Below are positions 8,005 to 16,150 of a stretch of DNA of 59,417 bases, piece after piece. The stretch is from Clostridia bacterium (GTDB lineage Bacteria > Bacillota > Clostridia > Oscillospirales > CAG-382): contig JAFYPA010000048.1 in NCBI GenBank assembly GCA_017560085.1, positions 1-59,417 on the forward strand, read 5' to 3'. A program made the translations under genes and the position numbers. Positions within the stretch are counted from its first letter, which is position 1. The number at the start of each line of letters is the position of its first letter. The notes under the pieces were generated by a model, which searched no databases, had not been told where the DNA came from, and worked only from the letters and a program-made list of their open reading frames with translations.

Positions 8005-8718
8005 TTACATAAATTGACAAAGAATAATCGGAATGAACATTGCGGGAAGCATATCCATAACCTTGATTTTTGTAACTCCTATAAGGTTAAGACCGATGCC
8101 GATAATCAGAATCGAGCCCGCACTTGTCATCTCGTTTATAAGCACATCCCCCGCAAACAGCGGTGCGGCAACTCCCGCAAGAAGCACAAGAGCTCCCTGG
8201 AATACAAGCACAAAAAGAGCGGAAAGGCTAACTCCGAATCCGAGAGTGGAGGCAAAAACACAGGAGGAAACAAGGTCAAGCAGTGCCTTTGTGTAAAGCA
8301 TAGTGTTGTCCCCGTAAAGACCTGCATTGAGCGAGCCTACTATAGTCATAGCACCCACACAGAACACAAGCGAACTTGTAACAAAACCTTGCGCAATACT
8401 TGATGTGCCCTCTTTTCCCTTTGAAAGCTTGTTCTCGATTTTTGTACCGAGAGAGGAAAGACCGTCGTCAAGGCGAAGCACCGAGCCGATAATTGTTCCT
8501 ATAACCACGGAAAGAATCAGAATAAGAGTGTTCTGCCCCTTCAGTGCTCCCTGAACGCCGATAAACAGCGTACAAAGTCCCAGTCCCTGCATAAGCTTGT
8601 CCGCAAGGGATTTCGGTATTGCCTTTTTAAAAAGAATCCCCGCAAGACTTCCGACAACAACCGTGCCGACATTTGCGAAAACTCCGCTCATATTTGAAAG
8701 TGTCTGTAGTATGTCCAT
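8005..8718 (-). CDS. DUF554 family membrane protein
   Basis: The 237-aa protein has about seven hydrophobic segments. Features typical of the DUF554 (YdfK-like) family are GTVVVGSLAGILFKKAIP near the N terminus, GLCTLFIGVQGALKG, VIGTIIGSVLRLDD, SIAQGFVTSSLVFCVGAMTIVGSLNAGL and IGIGLNLIGVTKIKV. Its transport or channel function is not established. A frame starting at 8793 exists, but I chose ATG 8718 because GGCGGTGA lies just before it and the extra residues do not resemble the family; a promoter also lies inside the longer version. It is transcribed alone, back to back with the phosphoesterase gene. Confidence 0.82.
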   Translation of the reverse strand: MDILQTLSNMSGVFANVGTVVVGSLAGILFKKAIPKSLADKLMQGLGLCTLFIGVQGALKGQNTLILILSVVIGTIIGSVLRLDDGLSSLGTKIENKLSKGKEGTSSIAQGFVTSSLVFCVGAMTIVGSLNAGLYGDNTMLYTKALLDLVSSCVFASTLGFGVSLSALFVLVFQGALVLLAGVAAPLFAGDVLINEMTSAGSILIIGIGLNLIGVTKIKVMDMLPAMFIPIILCQFM

Positions 8719-8755
8719 AATTTCACCGCCAAAGAATTGGTATAATACATCGGTT

Positions 8756-8784
8756 ATTATACATCCGAAATTTGCAAAAATCAA
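8756..8784 (-). promoter_or_regulatory. Sigma-A promoter for DUF554 gene
   Basis: Minus strand TTGATT (8784-8779), 17-bp spacer, TATAAT (8761-8756). It supports the start at 8718 rather than 8793. Confidence 0.65.
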
Positions 8785-8802
8785 TGTATACAAAGTTAAT
8801 TA

Positions 8803-8830
8803 TTGACAATTTGAAATTTGGTGGTATAAT
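8803..8830 (+). promoter_or_regulatory. Near-consensus sigma-A promoter for phosphoesterase gene
   Basis: TTGACA (8803-8808), 16-bp spacer, TATAAT (8825-8830) with an extended -10 TGG. This is divergent from the DUF554 promoter, with only 18 bp between the two -35 boxes. Confidence 0.75.
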
Positions 8831-8860
8831 ATAAATAAAAAAAGATTTGGAGAAACAAAA

Positions 8861-9967
8861 ATGATACCTAACGAGTTTATGTTTGCCCCCTCGGTTTTTG
8901 CCGTTGAGGATAATTACCTTATATGCGTTGCATCTGATGTTGAAGCAACTGTGTGCGTAAAAATCGGTGACGAAATGTTCTACGATTCCTCAAACGGAAT
9001 CCTCCGCTCAAAAAAATACCTCCATATGGTGGAAATCCCCATGGAGGTACTTGATAAGGAAAAGAAATATACAATAATCCTTCGCGAATACATAGAAAGA
9101 AAGCCCTATTTCCCGACCTCCAACGAGCCCGTGGAATATACCGTTGACTTCAGCCCCCTTGAAAAAACGGAGAATATCAACATAAGCTACATCTCCGACA
9201 CCCACGGCAGAGTTGAAATGCCATCTAAGTCAGGCAGATACTTCGGAGAAAAGCTCGACCTTCTTGTTCTCGGCGGTGATATCGCAGACCACAGCGGCGA
9301 AATAGAAAACTTCAAGACACTTTTCCATATCGCAGGTAATATAACAGAGGGTAAGTGCCCCTGTATTTTCTCAAGAGGCAACCACGACCTTCGCGGTCAG
9401 TGTGCGGAAATGCTTGCGGACTATACTCCCACAAGCGGAGGAAGGTCCTACTATACCGTACACCTCGGACCTATCTGGGCTCTTGTTCTTGACTGCGGTG
9501 AGGATAAATCCGACAAAAACGCCGAATACGGCTATACCGTAGCCTGCCACGACTTCAGACTCCGTGAGACCCGCTTTATAAAGAAGGTAATCGAAAACAA
9601 GGCAGTCGAATACGAAAAGGAAAATGCAAAGTACAAGCTCCTTCTTTCCCACGTGCCCTTCGCACAGAGATATCCCGACCCCTTCAATCCCGAGGAGGAA
9701 ATCTACACCGAATGGTGTAAGCTCTGCCGTGAAAACGTAAAGCCCGACCTCTGGCTTACCGGACACAAGCACACAGCGGAAATCCGCCCCGTCGGAAATC
9801 CCGACGACCACTTCGGTCAGCCCTGCACCTGCATTATAGGCGCAAAGCCCGACTTTAAGGAAAACACATTCGTAAGTGCAAACATCACACTGAGTCCCGG
9901 AAGGGCAACAATAATATTTGCCGACACCGAGGGCAGGGTAGAGCGCACGGAGGAGATTTCCTTCTGA
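8861..9967 (+). CDS. Calcineurin-like metallophosphoesterase with N-terminal beta domain
   Basis: This 368-aa protein has an N-terminal ~105-residue beta-rich region, probably Ig/fibronectin-like, followed by a complete metallophosphoesterase domain. The motifs are SDTHG (about 113), GGDIAD (about 138), RGNHD (about 172), SHVPF (about 262) and GHKHT (about 301), which together supply the two-metal site. No signal peptide is visible, so it appears cytoplasmic. The natural substrate (phosphodiester, nucleotide or lipid phosphate) cannot be inferred. GGAGA precedes the ATG, a strong dedicated promoter lies upstream, and the gene ends 6 nt before the convergent spoIID stop. Confidence 0.85.
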   Translation: MIPNEFMFAPSVFAVEDNYLICVASDVEATVCVKIGDEMFYDSSNGILRSKKYLHMVEIPMEVLDKEKKYTIILREYIERKPYFPTSNEPVEYTVDFSPLEKTENINISYISDTHGRVEMPSKSGRYFGEKLDLLVLGGDIADHSGEIENFKTLFHIAGNITEGKCPCIFSRGNHDLRGQCAEMLADYTPTSGGRSYYTVHLGPIWALVLDCGEDKSDKNAEYGYTVACHDFRLRETRFIKKVIENKAVEYEKENAKYKLLLSHVPFAQRYPDPFNPEEEIYTEWCKLCRENVKPDLWLTGHKHTAEIRPVGNPDDHFGQPCTCIIGAKPDFKENTFVSANITLSPGRATIIFADTEGRVERTEEISF

Positions 9968-9973
9968 GCCCTG

Positions 9974-11125
9974 TCAGATAATACCTATAATCGTACCCGG
10001 ATAATATTTTGCGAGAATAGAGTAAAAGCTTTCACCTTTATTCGCCATAGCAACCGCACCCAGCTGGCTCATGCCGACTCCGTGCCCGTAGCCTCTGGTG
10101 ATAAAGGTGATTTTGTTTTCCTCAAAGCCTATCTCAAAATCCGTGCTCCGAAGACCGAGAATTGCACGAAGCTCCTTGCCCGAAAAGCTTCTTCCCGCAA
10201 TCACGGTGCTTGCAACACGCCCCGATTCCGACAGCTCCTTGACACTTATAAAGGTGTGGAAGGGGCTGTCCTTGTATTGCAGAATATCATTAAAGCCCTT
10301 GCTCTCGAATTTTGATATAAACTCCTCACGGGTAAAGCTTACCTCGCTTATAACCCTGTCACGGAGCGAATCATCCGAAAGCTCTGCCGTTTCAACACTG
10401 ACAAGATAATCAAGGCTTCCTCCCCAGACCTCCTTGCTTGAAGCGGTGGAGGCTCCGCTGGAGGCGTGGAAAACCGCAACTATCGGCTGATTTTCGTAAA
10501 GGAGAATAAGTCCCCGTGTGGAATTTACGGCGTTCTCCACTCTTTGGAAAACATCCTTGCCTCGCTCACCGTATTTTTTCGTCAGCTCATCATACGAAAC
10601 AAAGCTCTGGCAGTGCCCCGAATCGGTGCAGATGTCCGCACCCATATGCTCGGATTTTTTCGCTTCTCCCATATATTTCACCGCAAGAGTCCTCACCGCT
10701 ACCGCCTGAGCCCTGAACGCCTCCGCGGGAGAATCGGAGGGCATCTCTGCGGCTACAACGCAGGCTACATACTCCTCAAGAGGCATATCGGAAACGGATT
10801 TCGTACGGTGGTTGAAAACCTTGACGACAGAATAATCCCGTGCATTGCGCGTTCCGTCAATTGGGGCTTCCCGAGCAACGGCAGAGGTAGGCTCAGCCTC
10901 CTTTTTGTCAGCACCGATATATGTATCGTCCGCCTCGTATTCGTCATATTCAACAGCGGAAGCACTCGTCCCGACACTGCTGAGTCTGTTGTAAAGAGTA
11001 TCCGAATATACACCGCTTACGGGAAGCGGATCGGTCTGCATTTTCACACTGTAAGCAACCGCAAGACAAGATGCAAAGAGAGTAATGACGGTCATAATAA
11101 CACGGGGAAGGGTTCTTTTCTTCAT
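9974..11125 (-). CDS. spoIID: Stage II sporulation protein D (SpoIID/LytB domain)
   Basis: The 383-aa protein has an N-terminal membrane anchor (residues 9-28) and a SpoIID/LytB lytic-transglycosylase domain. The catalytic Glu is visible in VVAAEMPSDSP (E127), and the zinc-type motif CTDSGHC gives C166, H171 and C172. The C terminus has the typical YGHGVGMSQLGA signature. In Bacillus and Clostridium SpoIID cleaves glycan strands during forespore engulfment and acts with SpoIIP and SpoIIM in the mother cell. The gene starts one base after the stop of the SPOCS/LysM gene, so the two are translationally linked. Length is slightly above the Bacillus homologue, the extra being a Glu/Asp-rich linker after the anchor. 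Confidence 0.92.
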   Translation of the reverse strand: MKKRTLPRVIMTVITLFASCLAVAYSVKMQTDPLPVSGVYSDTLYNRLSSVGTSASAVEYDEYEADDTYIGADKKEAEPTSAVAREAPIDGTRNARDYSVVKVFNHRTKSVSDMPLEEYVACVVAAEMPSDSPAEAFRAQAVAVRTLAVKYMGEAKKSEHMGADICTDSGHCQSFVSYDELTKKYGERGKDVFQRVENAVNSTRGLILLYENQPIVAVFHASSGASTASSKEVWGGSLDYLVSVETAELSDDSLRDRVISEVSFTREEFISKFESKGFNDILQYKDSPFHTFISVKELSESGRVASTVIAGRSFSGKELRAILGLRSTDFEIGFEENKITFITRGYGHGVGMSQLGAVAMANKGESFYSILAKYYPGTIIGII

Positions 11126-11126
11126 T

Positions 11127-12686
11127 TTATTTCACGCCGTTTCTCGGAATTACAACAGCCCTCTTATCCCCGAAGCTTGCCGCATCCTCGCTCATACCGT
11201 TTACCGCAAGAAGCGACCTCGGAGATACTCTGTATTTTTTCGCCGCAGACCATACGGTTTCCGTGCCCTCGGGATAGTATATGATGTATTCCGATTTGTC
11301 ACGGCGGATTCGGCTTTCCGTGTCCGTGCTTGCTGCGGTGACGGCTCTGATGCTCTTTCTTGCGTATAACGAGCTGTTAAGGTCAAGGGTCAGCACGCAT
11401 CTGATTTCGCCGTTTTCTATTCTGCAATCGCAGGAGCGAACATATACCGAGGAATCTATATTGCATTTCTCCGCATCCACACATACCTGGGATGTGCCCT
11501 GCACCCTGAAATTGAAGGATGTCCCCGCACTTTCAAGATTGCCTGTGTCCGTTGTACCGCAGATTCCGAGAGTTGCCCTTAAGCCGTAAACAAGATTGTC
11601 TCCGTTTCTCTCGCAGGACACAACAAAGACCTCTGCCGACCTTGATACAACCTCGGTTATGCTTCCGAGAGATGCCTTTATGCTTTCCGTTGTCGTCACG
11701 GTGTCGCAGATACCGCATATAAAGCCGTCGTAGGCGATATCACGAACCTCACATTCGCAGTCGTGCTCCGTGGAAAACACATCGCAAATCACCGTGTCAC
11801 GAGCCGATTCATATGCTCTTGCCACAATTTTTATTTCCGCACTTACCGAGCAAAGTGAAGCCTCGCCGTAGTTGTCCTGCTCGGGATTTGCCCCCGATTC
11901 GGTGATAACCCCCTTGCAAAGAAGAAATGCATCCGGGGAAACGGACATCACTGGGAAGCGCTCCGTAAAGGGAATATCCTTGCTGAAGGAAACATACTGT
12001 CCCGATTCATCCTCCGACTCCCCGAGATACATACAGCTGAGCGAAGCCGTCCCCGTAAAAACAGCCTCTCCGTCACGGATTTCCCCCGTGAGCGAGCATA
12101 AATTCGTATCACAGCATACAATCTCGCGGATTTTCGGCATTCCCTCCTCAAGGGAAACACTCTCCCGAAGGCTTACCGCAAAATCACCGAGCTTTTTAAG
12201 ACTCAGGGTGTCGATTTCCTTGCAGAGCCTTTCAAGAGGAGCATCATTGTCACTGCCGTATATTCTGCTTTTGCCTGCACACACAGCCTCAATTCCAACT
12301 GTAACCTTGCAGGAAACCGCAAGCCTTCTCGGGGAAAGCACGTGCCCCTTTTCCTCGCTGACATACACTGAGACATCCCAGAAGCCGTCGTCCGCCAGAG
12401 CTTCACCTATTCCTCTTGCGGGGAAGGTGTGGCTGAACTCCTGAGTGAATACGGCGCATTTGAGTCTGTCCCTGAAGTCTGACCTGTAAACCGCCGAAAA
12501 CCTTACACAGCCGCGAATGAATATCCCATCCTTCTGCACCTCGGTTTCCTCGGCAACACCTACCGCACGCACCTTGATTATTTTTACGGCTCCGGGGAGA
12601 TACTCCTGAAGATTTATCTCCGCACCGACAGATTTTTCCGCTCTGTCAAAAAATGATTTTTCGTAGGTTGTAAGAAATTTTTCCAT
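11127..12686 (-). CDS. SPOCS (DUF3794) and LysM domain sporulation-type protein
   Basis: The 519-aa protein contains repeated DUF3794/SPOCS beta-rich domains through about residue 440 and ends with a LysM-like module (EYIIYYPEGTETVWSAAKKYRVSPRSLLAVNG). SPOCS-LysM proteins are found in spore formers and are linked to spore coat or cortex assembly; in Bacillus the SpoVID/SafA group is related in architecture. No signal peptide is visible. It sits upstream of spoIID with a 1-nt gap and downstream of the spoVM terminator, so a separate mother-cell promoter is likely. AAAGGAG precedes the ATG by about 11 nt, a longish spacing. A specific gene name is not justified. Confidence 0.82.
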   Translation of the reverse strand: MEKFLTTYEKSFFDRAEKSVGAEINLQEYLPGAVKIIKVRAVGVAEETEVQKDGIFIRGCVRFSAVYRSDFRDRLKCAVFTQEFSHTFPARGIGEALADDGFWDVSVYVSEEKGHVLSPRRLAVSCKVTVGIEAVCAGKSRIYGSDNDAPLERLCKEIDTLSLKKLGDFAVSLRESVSLEEGMPKIREIVCCDTNLCSLTGEIRDGEAVFTGTASLSCMYLGESEDESGQYVSFSKDIPFTERFPVMSVSPDAFLLCKGVITESGANPEQDNYGEASLCSVSAEIKIVARAYESARDTVICDVFSTEHDCECEVRDIAYDGFICGICDTVTTTESIKASLGSITEVVSRSAEVFVVSCERNGDNLVYGLRATLGICGTTDTGNLESAGTSFNFRVQGTSQVCVDAEKCNIDSSVYVRSCDCRIENGEIRCVLTLDLNSSLYARKSIRAVTAASTDTESRIRRDKSEYIIYYPEGTETVWSAAKKYRVSPRSLLAVNGMSEDAASFGDKRAVVIPRNGVK

Positions 12687-12728
12687 ATTGCCTGCTCTCC
12701 TTTTGAATTCTGAATTCTGTTTTGTAGA

Positions 12729-12757
12729 TATATATTCGTGTACCTTTCCGAATATGC
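12729..12757 (-). promoter_or_regulatory. Possible sigma-E-type promoter for the SPOCS/spoIID pair
   Basis: On the minus strand GCATATT (12757-12751) fits the sigma-E -35 pattern. After 14 bp, AATATATA (12736-12729) partly fits the CATACANT -10. SpoIID is sigma-E dependent in Bacillus. The -10 match is only partial, so this is tentative. Confidence 0.3.
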
Positions 12758-12758
12758 A

Positions 12759-12784
12759 TAAAAAAAGAGCCGCCGCAGCGACTC
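12759..12784 (-). terminator. Terminator downstream of spoVM
   Basis: GAGTCGC and GCGGCTC pair around a short TGCG loop (12784-12767, one GU pair). A run of T on the minus strand follows, read from the A tract at 12761-12766. Confidence 0.7.
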
Positions 12785-12793
12785 GAAAAATTT

Positions 12794-12871
12794 TCAGCTT
12801 CTTCCGATTTTTGCAATAAGTCGCAAAGCACCTGCGACAAGCCTCGGAGGCTTAAGTACAATGATTTTCAT
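12794..12871 (-). CDS. spoVM: Stage V sporulation protein M (SpoVM), 25 aa
   Basis: A 25-codon frame encodes MKIIVLKPPRLVAGALRLIA then KIGRS. It has the SpoVM layout: short N-terminal strand, central prolines, then an amphipathic Arg/Lys-bearing helix. Bacillus SpoVM is 26 aa, begins MKFYTIKLPKFLGG and embeds in the convex forespore membrane to recruit SpoIVA and coat proteins. AAGGAG lies 8 nt before the ATG and a terminator follows. The next genes downstream are a SPOCS protein and spoIID. At this size the gene is easily missed by automated calling. It is preceded by a 50-aa membrane protein gene 29 nt upstream. Confidence 0.85.
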   Translation of the reverse strand: MKIIVLKPPRLVAGALRLIAKIGRS

Positions 12872-12900
12872 AAGATTACTCCTTAAATAAAAGCACAGAC

Positions 12901-13053
12901 TCAAAGCACGCAGAAAACATAAAGGATTCCTGCGGCAATAAGCATAGCCGCCTCAATAAACACTATCACCGAGGCAGGCAGAATCGTACACATTAGTATG
13001 CTCACCCCGAAGGAAAGCATAAATATTCCGATAAGTGCCGCAGCCTTTTTCAT
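12901..13053 (-). CDS. Small two-helix membrane protein (50 aa)
   Basis: The 50-aa product starting MKKAAALIGIFMLSFGVSI is almost entirely hydrophobic, with two predicted membrane helices (about 4-24 and 27-48). A longer frame from 13110 exists, but GAGG lies just before the ATG at 13053, and the longer N terminus is polar and unlike a membrane protein. It is 29 nt upstream of spoVM in the same direction, so it is probably co-transcribed and may be sporulation-linked. I do not recognise the family. Confidence 0.6.
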   Translation of the reverse strand: MKKAAALIGIFMLSFGVSILMCTILPASVIVFIEAAMLIAAGILYVFCVL

Positions 13054-13255
13054 TTTCGCAACCTCGCCCTCTGTTTTTCCCGATTGTACGGGATGGTTAA
13101 TTATATGCACAAAGCTCGTTTTATGTTCGTTTCTTCCGTAATAAAAATAAAAAAATATCTTTTTTTGCTATAAAGAGCACACATAAGAGTGAAAACGTTT
13201 AAAAAATCAGCCTTACCGCACCGCCCGAAATCTGTGTGTGTCCTTCCGCCGCTTT

Positions 13256-13281
13256 ACATCATATTCTTTATGCATATAATA
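13256..13281 (+). promoter_or_regulatory. Possible sigma-K-like promoter upstream of dpaA
   Basis: CATATAATA (13273-13281) fits the sigma-K -10 pattern CATANNNTA, with an AC at 13256-13257 15 bp upstream (usual 16-17). The same stretch holds TATAAT (13275-13280), so an ordinary -10 is an alternative. In Bacillus the dipicolinate synthase genes use sigma-K. Tentative. Confidence 0.35.
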
Positions 13282-13322
13282 CCACAGCCGCAATACGCGG
13301 CAACAAAGAAAGGAAGGTACAC

Positions 13323-14192
13323 ATGAACACTGCAAAAATCGCCTTTGTCGGAGGCGGTAAAAGAATGCTCTCCTGTGCCGAGGCTCTGTCACGGCACGGT
13401 CTCGAATGTGCCCTTTTCGGCTTTGACGAAATATCCGACAAAACAAGCTGTACAAGATGCGCAAGTCTCTACGACTGCTATATAAATTCCTCCGCAATAA
13501 TACTTCCGCTTCCGCTCTCCCGTGACGGAATGACATTGGGCGGCACGAATGCAAGAATTCTTCTTTGCGATATATTCGGAAAAGCCCCCGTGGGAGTGCC
13601 GATATTTGCGGGCAATGTCTCCGATAAGGCAAGGGCGGTAGCGGAAGAATCGGGCAGAGAAATATACGACTATTTCGACAGCGAAGCCCTCACGGAAAAG
13701 AACGCATACGCAACGGCAGAGGGCGCAATATACCTTGCAATGCAAAACAGCGAGCGAACAGTATTCTCATCAAAATGCCTTGTTGCGGGCTACGGCAGAA
13801 TCGGCACATACACTGCAAGACTTTTAAAGTGCCTCGGTGCCGATGTTACGGTAATGGCACGGCGCGAAATCTCAAGAGTTAAGGCGAGCCTTGACGGACA
13901 CAAGACCGTATCTTCCGAGGAGCTTTGCGGATGTATACGGAGCTTTGACCTTGTATTCAATACCGTCCCCGAAAACATATTCGGCGAGAAGGAAATTTCA
14001 AAAATGTCCTCGCATCAGAGGTATATCGAGCTTGCAAGTCCGCCATACGGTCTTGACAAACGCCTTTGCGAAAAATACAATGTCGAAATTGTTGACGGCT
14101 CGGCACTTCCGTCAAGATACTGTCCCGAAAGCGCGGGAGAATTTATAGCGCAGGAGCTTTTCCGTGAGCTTGAAAGGAGCGGAGTAATATGA
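13323..14192 (+). CDS. dpaA: Dipicolinate synthase subunit A
   Basis: The 289-aa protein has an N-terminal Rossmann-like segment (IAFVGGGKRM) and a second dinucleotide-binding motif, VAGYGRIGTYTARLLKCLGA. The C-terminal part includes FNTVPENIF and ELASPPYGLD, as in DpaA/SpoVFA. With DpaB it makes dipicolinic acid from a dihydrodipicolinate-type precursor in the mother cell for loading into spores. AAGGAAGG precedes the ATG by a few bases; a frame starting at 13236 would add an unrelated N terminus. It overlaps dpaB by 4 nt (ATGA), which indicates translational coupling. Confidence 0.9.
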   Translation: MNTAKIAFVGGGKRMLSCAEALSRHGLECALFGFDEISDKTSCTRCASLYDCYINSSAIILPLPLSRDGMTLGGTNARILLCDIFGKAPVGVPIFAGNVSDKARAVAEESGREIYDYFDSEALTEKNAYATAEGAIYLAMQNSERTVFSSKCLVAGYGRIGTYTARLLKCLGADVTVMARREISRVKASLDGHKTVSSEELCGCIRSFDLVFNTVPENIFGEKEISKMSSHQRYIELASPPYGLDKRLCEKYNVEIVDGSALPSRYCPESAGEFIAQELFRELERSGVI

Positions 14193-14749
14193 CGGGCTTT
14201 GCATTCTGCGGCTCATTCTGTAATCATAAGGCAAGCCTTGAGGTTCTTTCGGAATTTCTGAATAAGGGTGCGGATATCCTTCCGATAATGTCGGAAAGAG
14301 TGTACACCACCGACACGAGATTCGGAAGGGCATCGGATTTTATTTCAGCCGTTGAAAATATGACGGGCAAAAAGGTCATCCACACAATAGAGGATGCCGA
14401 GCCGATAGGCCCCAAAATTCACCTTGATGCTCTGGTAATCTGCCCCTGCACGGGCAACACTACCGCAAAAATGGCGCACGGCATATGCGATACCGCCGTA
14501 ACAATGGCGGCAAAGGCTCACCTTCGCAACGAAAAGCCTCTTGTCATAGCCTATGCCTCAAACGATGCCCTTTCCATATGTGCGCCCAATATAGGACTGC
14601 TTCTTCAGCGGAAAAATGTGTATTTCGTGCCTCTCTGTCAGGACGATGCGGAGAATAAGCCGAGGTCGTTGGTATGTGATTTTTCAAGAGTGTACGAAAC
14701 CTACCTCGACTCCATAAAGGGCAGACAGACGCAGAAAATATTCTTCTGA
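14189..14749 (+). CDS. dpaB: Dipicolinate synthase subunit B (flavoprotein family)
   Basis: The 186-aa protein belongs to the flavoprotein (PF02441-type) family, with FAFCGSFCNHKASLE at the N terminus, the CPCTGNTTAKMAHGI segment and the LVIAYASNDAL strand. It is the second subunit of dipicolinate synthase (SpoVFB). The start overlaps the dpaA stop. Length is close to that of the Bacillus subunit. Many Clostridia lack dpaAB and use an EtfA-type route, so the presence of this pair is informative about lineage. Confidence 0.9.
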   Translation: MTGFAFCGSFCNHKASLEVLSEFLNKGADILPIMSERVYTTDTRFGRASDFISAVENMTGKKVIHTIEDAEPIGPKIHLDALVICPCTGNTTAKMAHGICDTAVTMAAKAHLRNEKPLVIAYASNDALSICAPNIGLLLQRKNVYFVPLCQDDAENKPRSLVCDFSRVYETYLDSIKGRQTQKIFF

Positions 14750-14806
14750 TTTTCTTTTTTGCATCGAAAATGAGAGAATTGTGCAAATGAAAGATTGAAA
14801 TTTGTA

Positions 14807-14835
14807 TTGCAAAATTCTTAGTTTTGTTGTACAAT
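14807..14835 (+). promoter_or_regulatory. Sigma-A promoter for esterase/polygalacturonase pair
   Basis: TTGCAA (14807-14812), 17-bp spacer, TACAAT (14830-14835). It is located 38 bp before the esterase ATG. Confidence 0.6.
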
Positions 14836-14872
14836 AGAGTTAATCTGAACAATACTTGAAAGAGGCGGAAAA

Positions 14873-16132
14873 ATGAAGGACGAAATGCGTGAAAAATGGC
14901 TTCACACTATGGAAATATACGACGAATACGAGCGTAAAATCGCAATGCTTCGTGCACAAAAGAGGCTTGTATTCCCGACAACCGAGGAAAGACGCGCGGA
15001 AATAATTGCCGAAACCAAAAAAATACTCGGCTACAGAGAGGAGCTTATGCCGACTCTTCACAATGTCGAGGAATTGCAGAAGCACGACTTCGGCACATAT
15101 ACCGTAACCCAGCTCCGCTATGAAACCTGGAACGGCTTCTACGGCTGTGCATCCTTCTTTCTGCCCAAAGGTGATGAGAAGGTACCGCTTGTCTGTCAGA
15201 TGTGCGGACACGGTGACGAGGGCAGAAGAGCACACTCCTATATGATGATGGCGCACAAGCTTGCATCCTCGGGAGCAGCCGTAATTATCCCCGATAACAT
15301 CGGTCAGGGCGACAGAGCGGACGAGGAAAAGGCAAACCACAACTTCTGCCACACACCCTTTTACTGCGGTATTTCCCTTCAGGGAATGATAGTTATGGAA
15401 ACTCACGCCGTGATAAAATATATGATGAAGCATCCGAGAGTGGATACCGAAAGAATAGGTGCCTGCGGAAATTCGGGCGGAGGCACGCTTGCACTTTTTG
15501 CGGCGGCTTGTATTCCCGAAATCAAGGTAATCTCAAGCTCGGGTTATCCTTGTGAATTCACCTATATCCTTATGAAGGAAAGACGCCACTGCTGCTGTAA
15601 CCTTCTTCCGGGTATCGCAAGAGGCCCCGAAATGTGGGAAATCCTCAGCACCTTCGCACCGAAGCCTATGCTTCTCGAGCAGGGCAGATTCGATGACCTT
15701 ATCCCGATTGACTACGCACAGAGAAACGCAAGAAAAGTGGAAAATGTGTATATTCAGCACGGATGCCGTGATAACTTCAAGTTCACCTTCACACAGGAAA
15801 AGCACCCCTGGGCGGAGGCGGATGTCCTGAAAATCAGCCAATTCCTTGCGACACACCTCGGAGTTGCGTGGGACGAGAGTATACCGTGCGAGGAAATTTT
15901 AGATAAGCGCTCGGAATTCTCCGTTGACATTCTCGACAGAAGCATCACCACAGCCGAGTGTGCCGAGAATATTACGGGAATCAAAATGCCCGAGGGAACA
16001 AAAATCTGGGAAATCTTCAGACCCAAATTCGAGGGCAGAGAAATAACTCCCGACGAGATTATGGATGACCTCGGCAGAGGCGAGGTTATGCGTGTGCTTG
16101 CACAGTTTGAGTGTACCGTAAAGGAATTATAA
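14873..16132 (+). CDS. Alpha/beta-hydrolase, carbohydrate-esterase-like
   Basis: This 419-aa cytoplasmic-looking protein has an alpha/beta-hydrolase core. The oxyanion-side segment VCQMCGHGDEGR is followed by PDNIGQGDR, the nucleophile elbow GACGNSGGGTLALF (Ser at about 202) and an acid/His region including LEQGRFDDLIP and EKHPWAEAD. The arrangement resembles large acetyl-xylan/pectin esterases and prolyl-oligopeptidase-like hydrolases. It lies 18 nt upstream of a GH28 polygalacturonase, so deacylation of pectic oligosaccharides inside the cell is a reasonable guess (inference). No signal peptide is visible. GAGGCGG precedes the ATG. Confidence 0.75.
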   Translation: MKDEMREKWLHTMEIYDEYERKIAMLRAQKRLVFPTTEERRAEIIAETKKILGYREELMPTLHNVEELQKHDFGTYTVTQLRYETWNGFYGCASFFLPKGDEKVPLVCQMCGHGDEGRRAHSYMMMAHKLASSGAAVIIPDNIGQGDRADEEKANHNFCHTPFYCGISLQGMIVMETHAVIKYMMKHPRVDTERIGACGNSGGGTLALFAAACIPEIKVISSSGYPCEFTYILMKERRHCCCNLLPGIARGPEMWEILSTFAPKPMLLEQGRFDDLIPIDYAQRNARKVENVYIQHGCRDNFKFTFTQEKHPWAEADVLKISQFLATHLGVAWDESIPCEEILDKRSEFSVDILDRSITTAECAENITGIKMPEGTKIWEIFRPKFEGREITPDEIMDDLGRGEVMRVLAQFECTVKEL

Positions 16133-16150
16133 AAAACGAGGTATAATAAA

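Noticed and set aside
12646..12861. 71-aa minus-strand frame overlapping spoVM and the SPOCS gene start
   Set aside because: It is in a different frame from both supported genes and spans the spoVM terminator.
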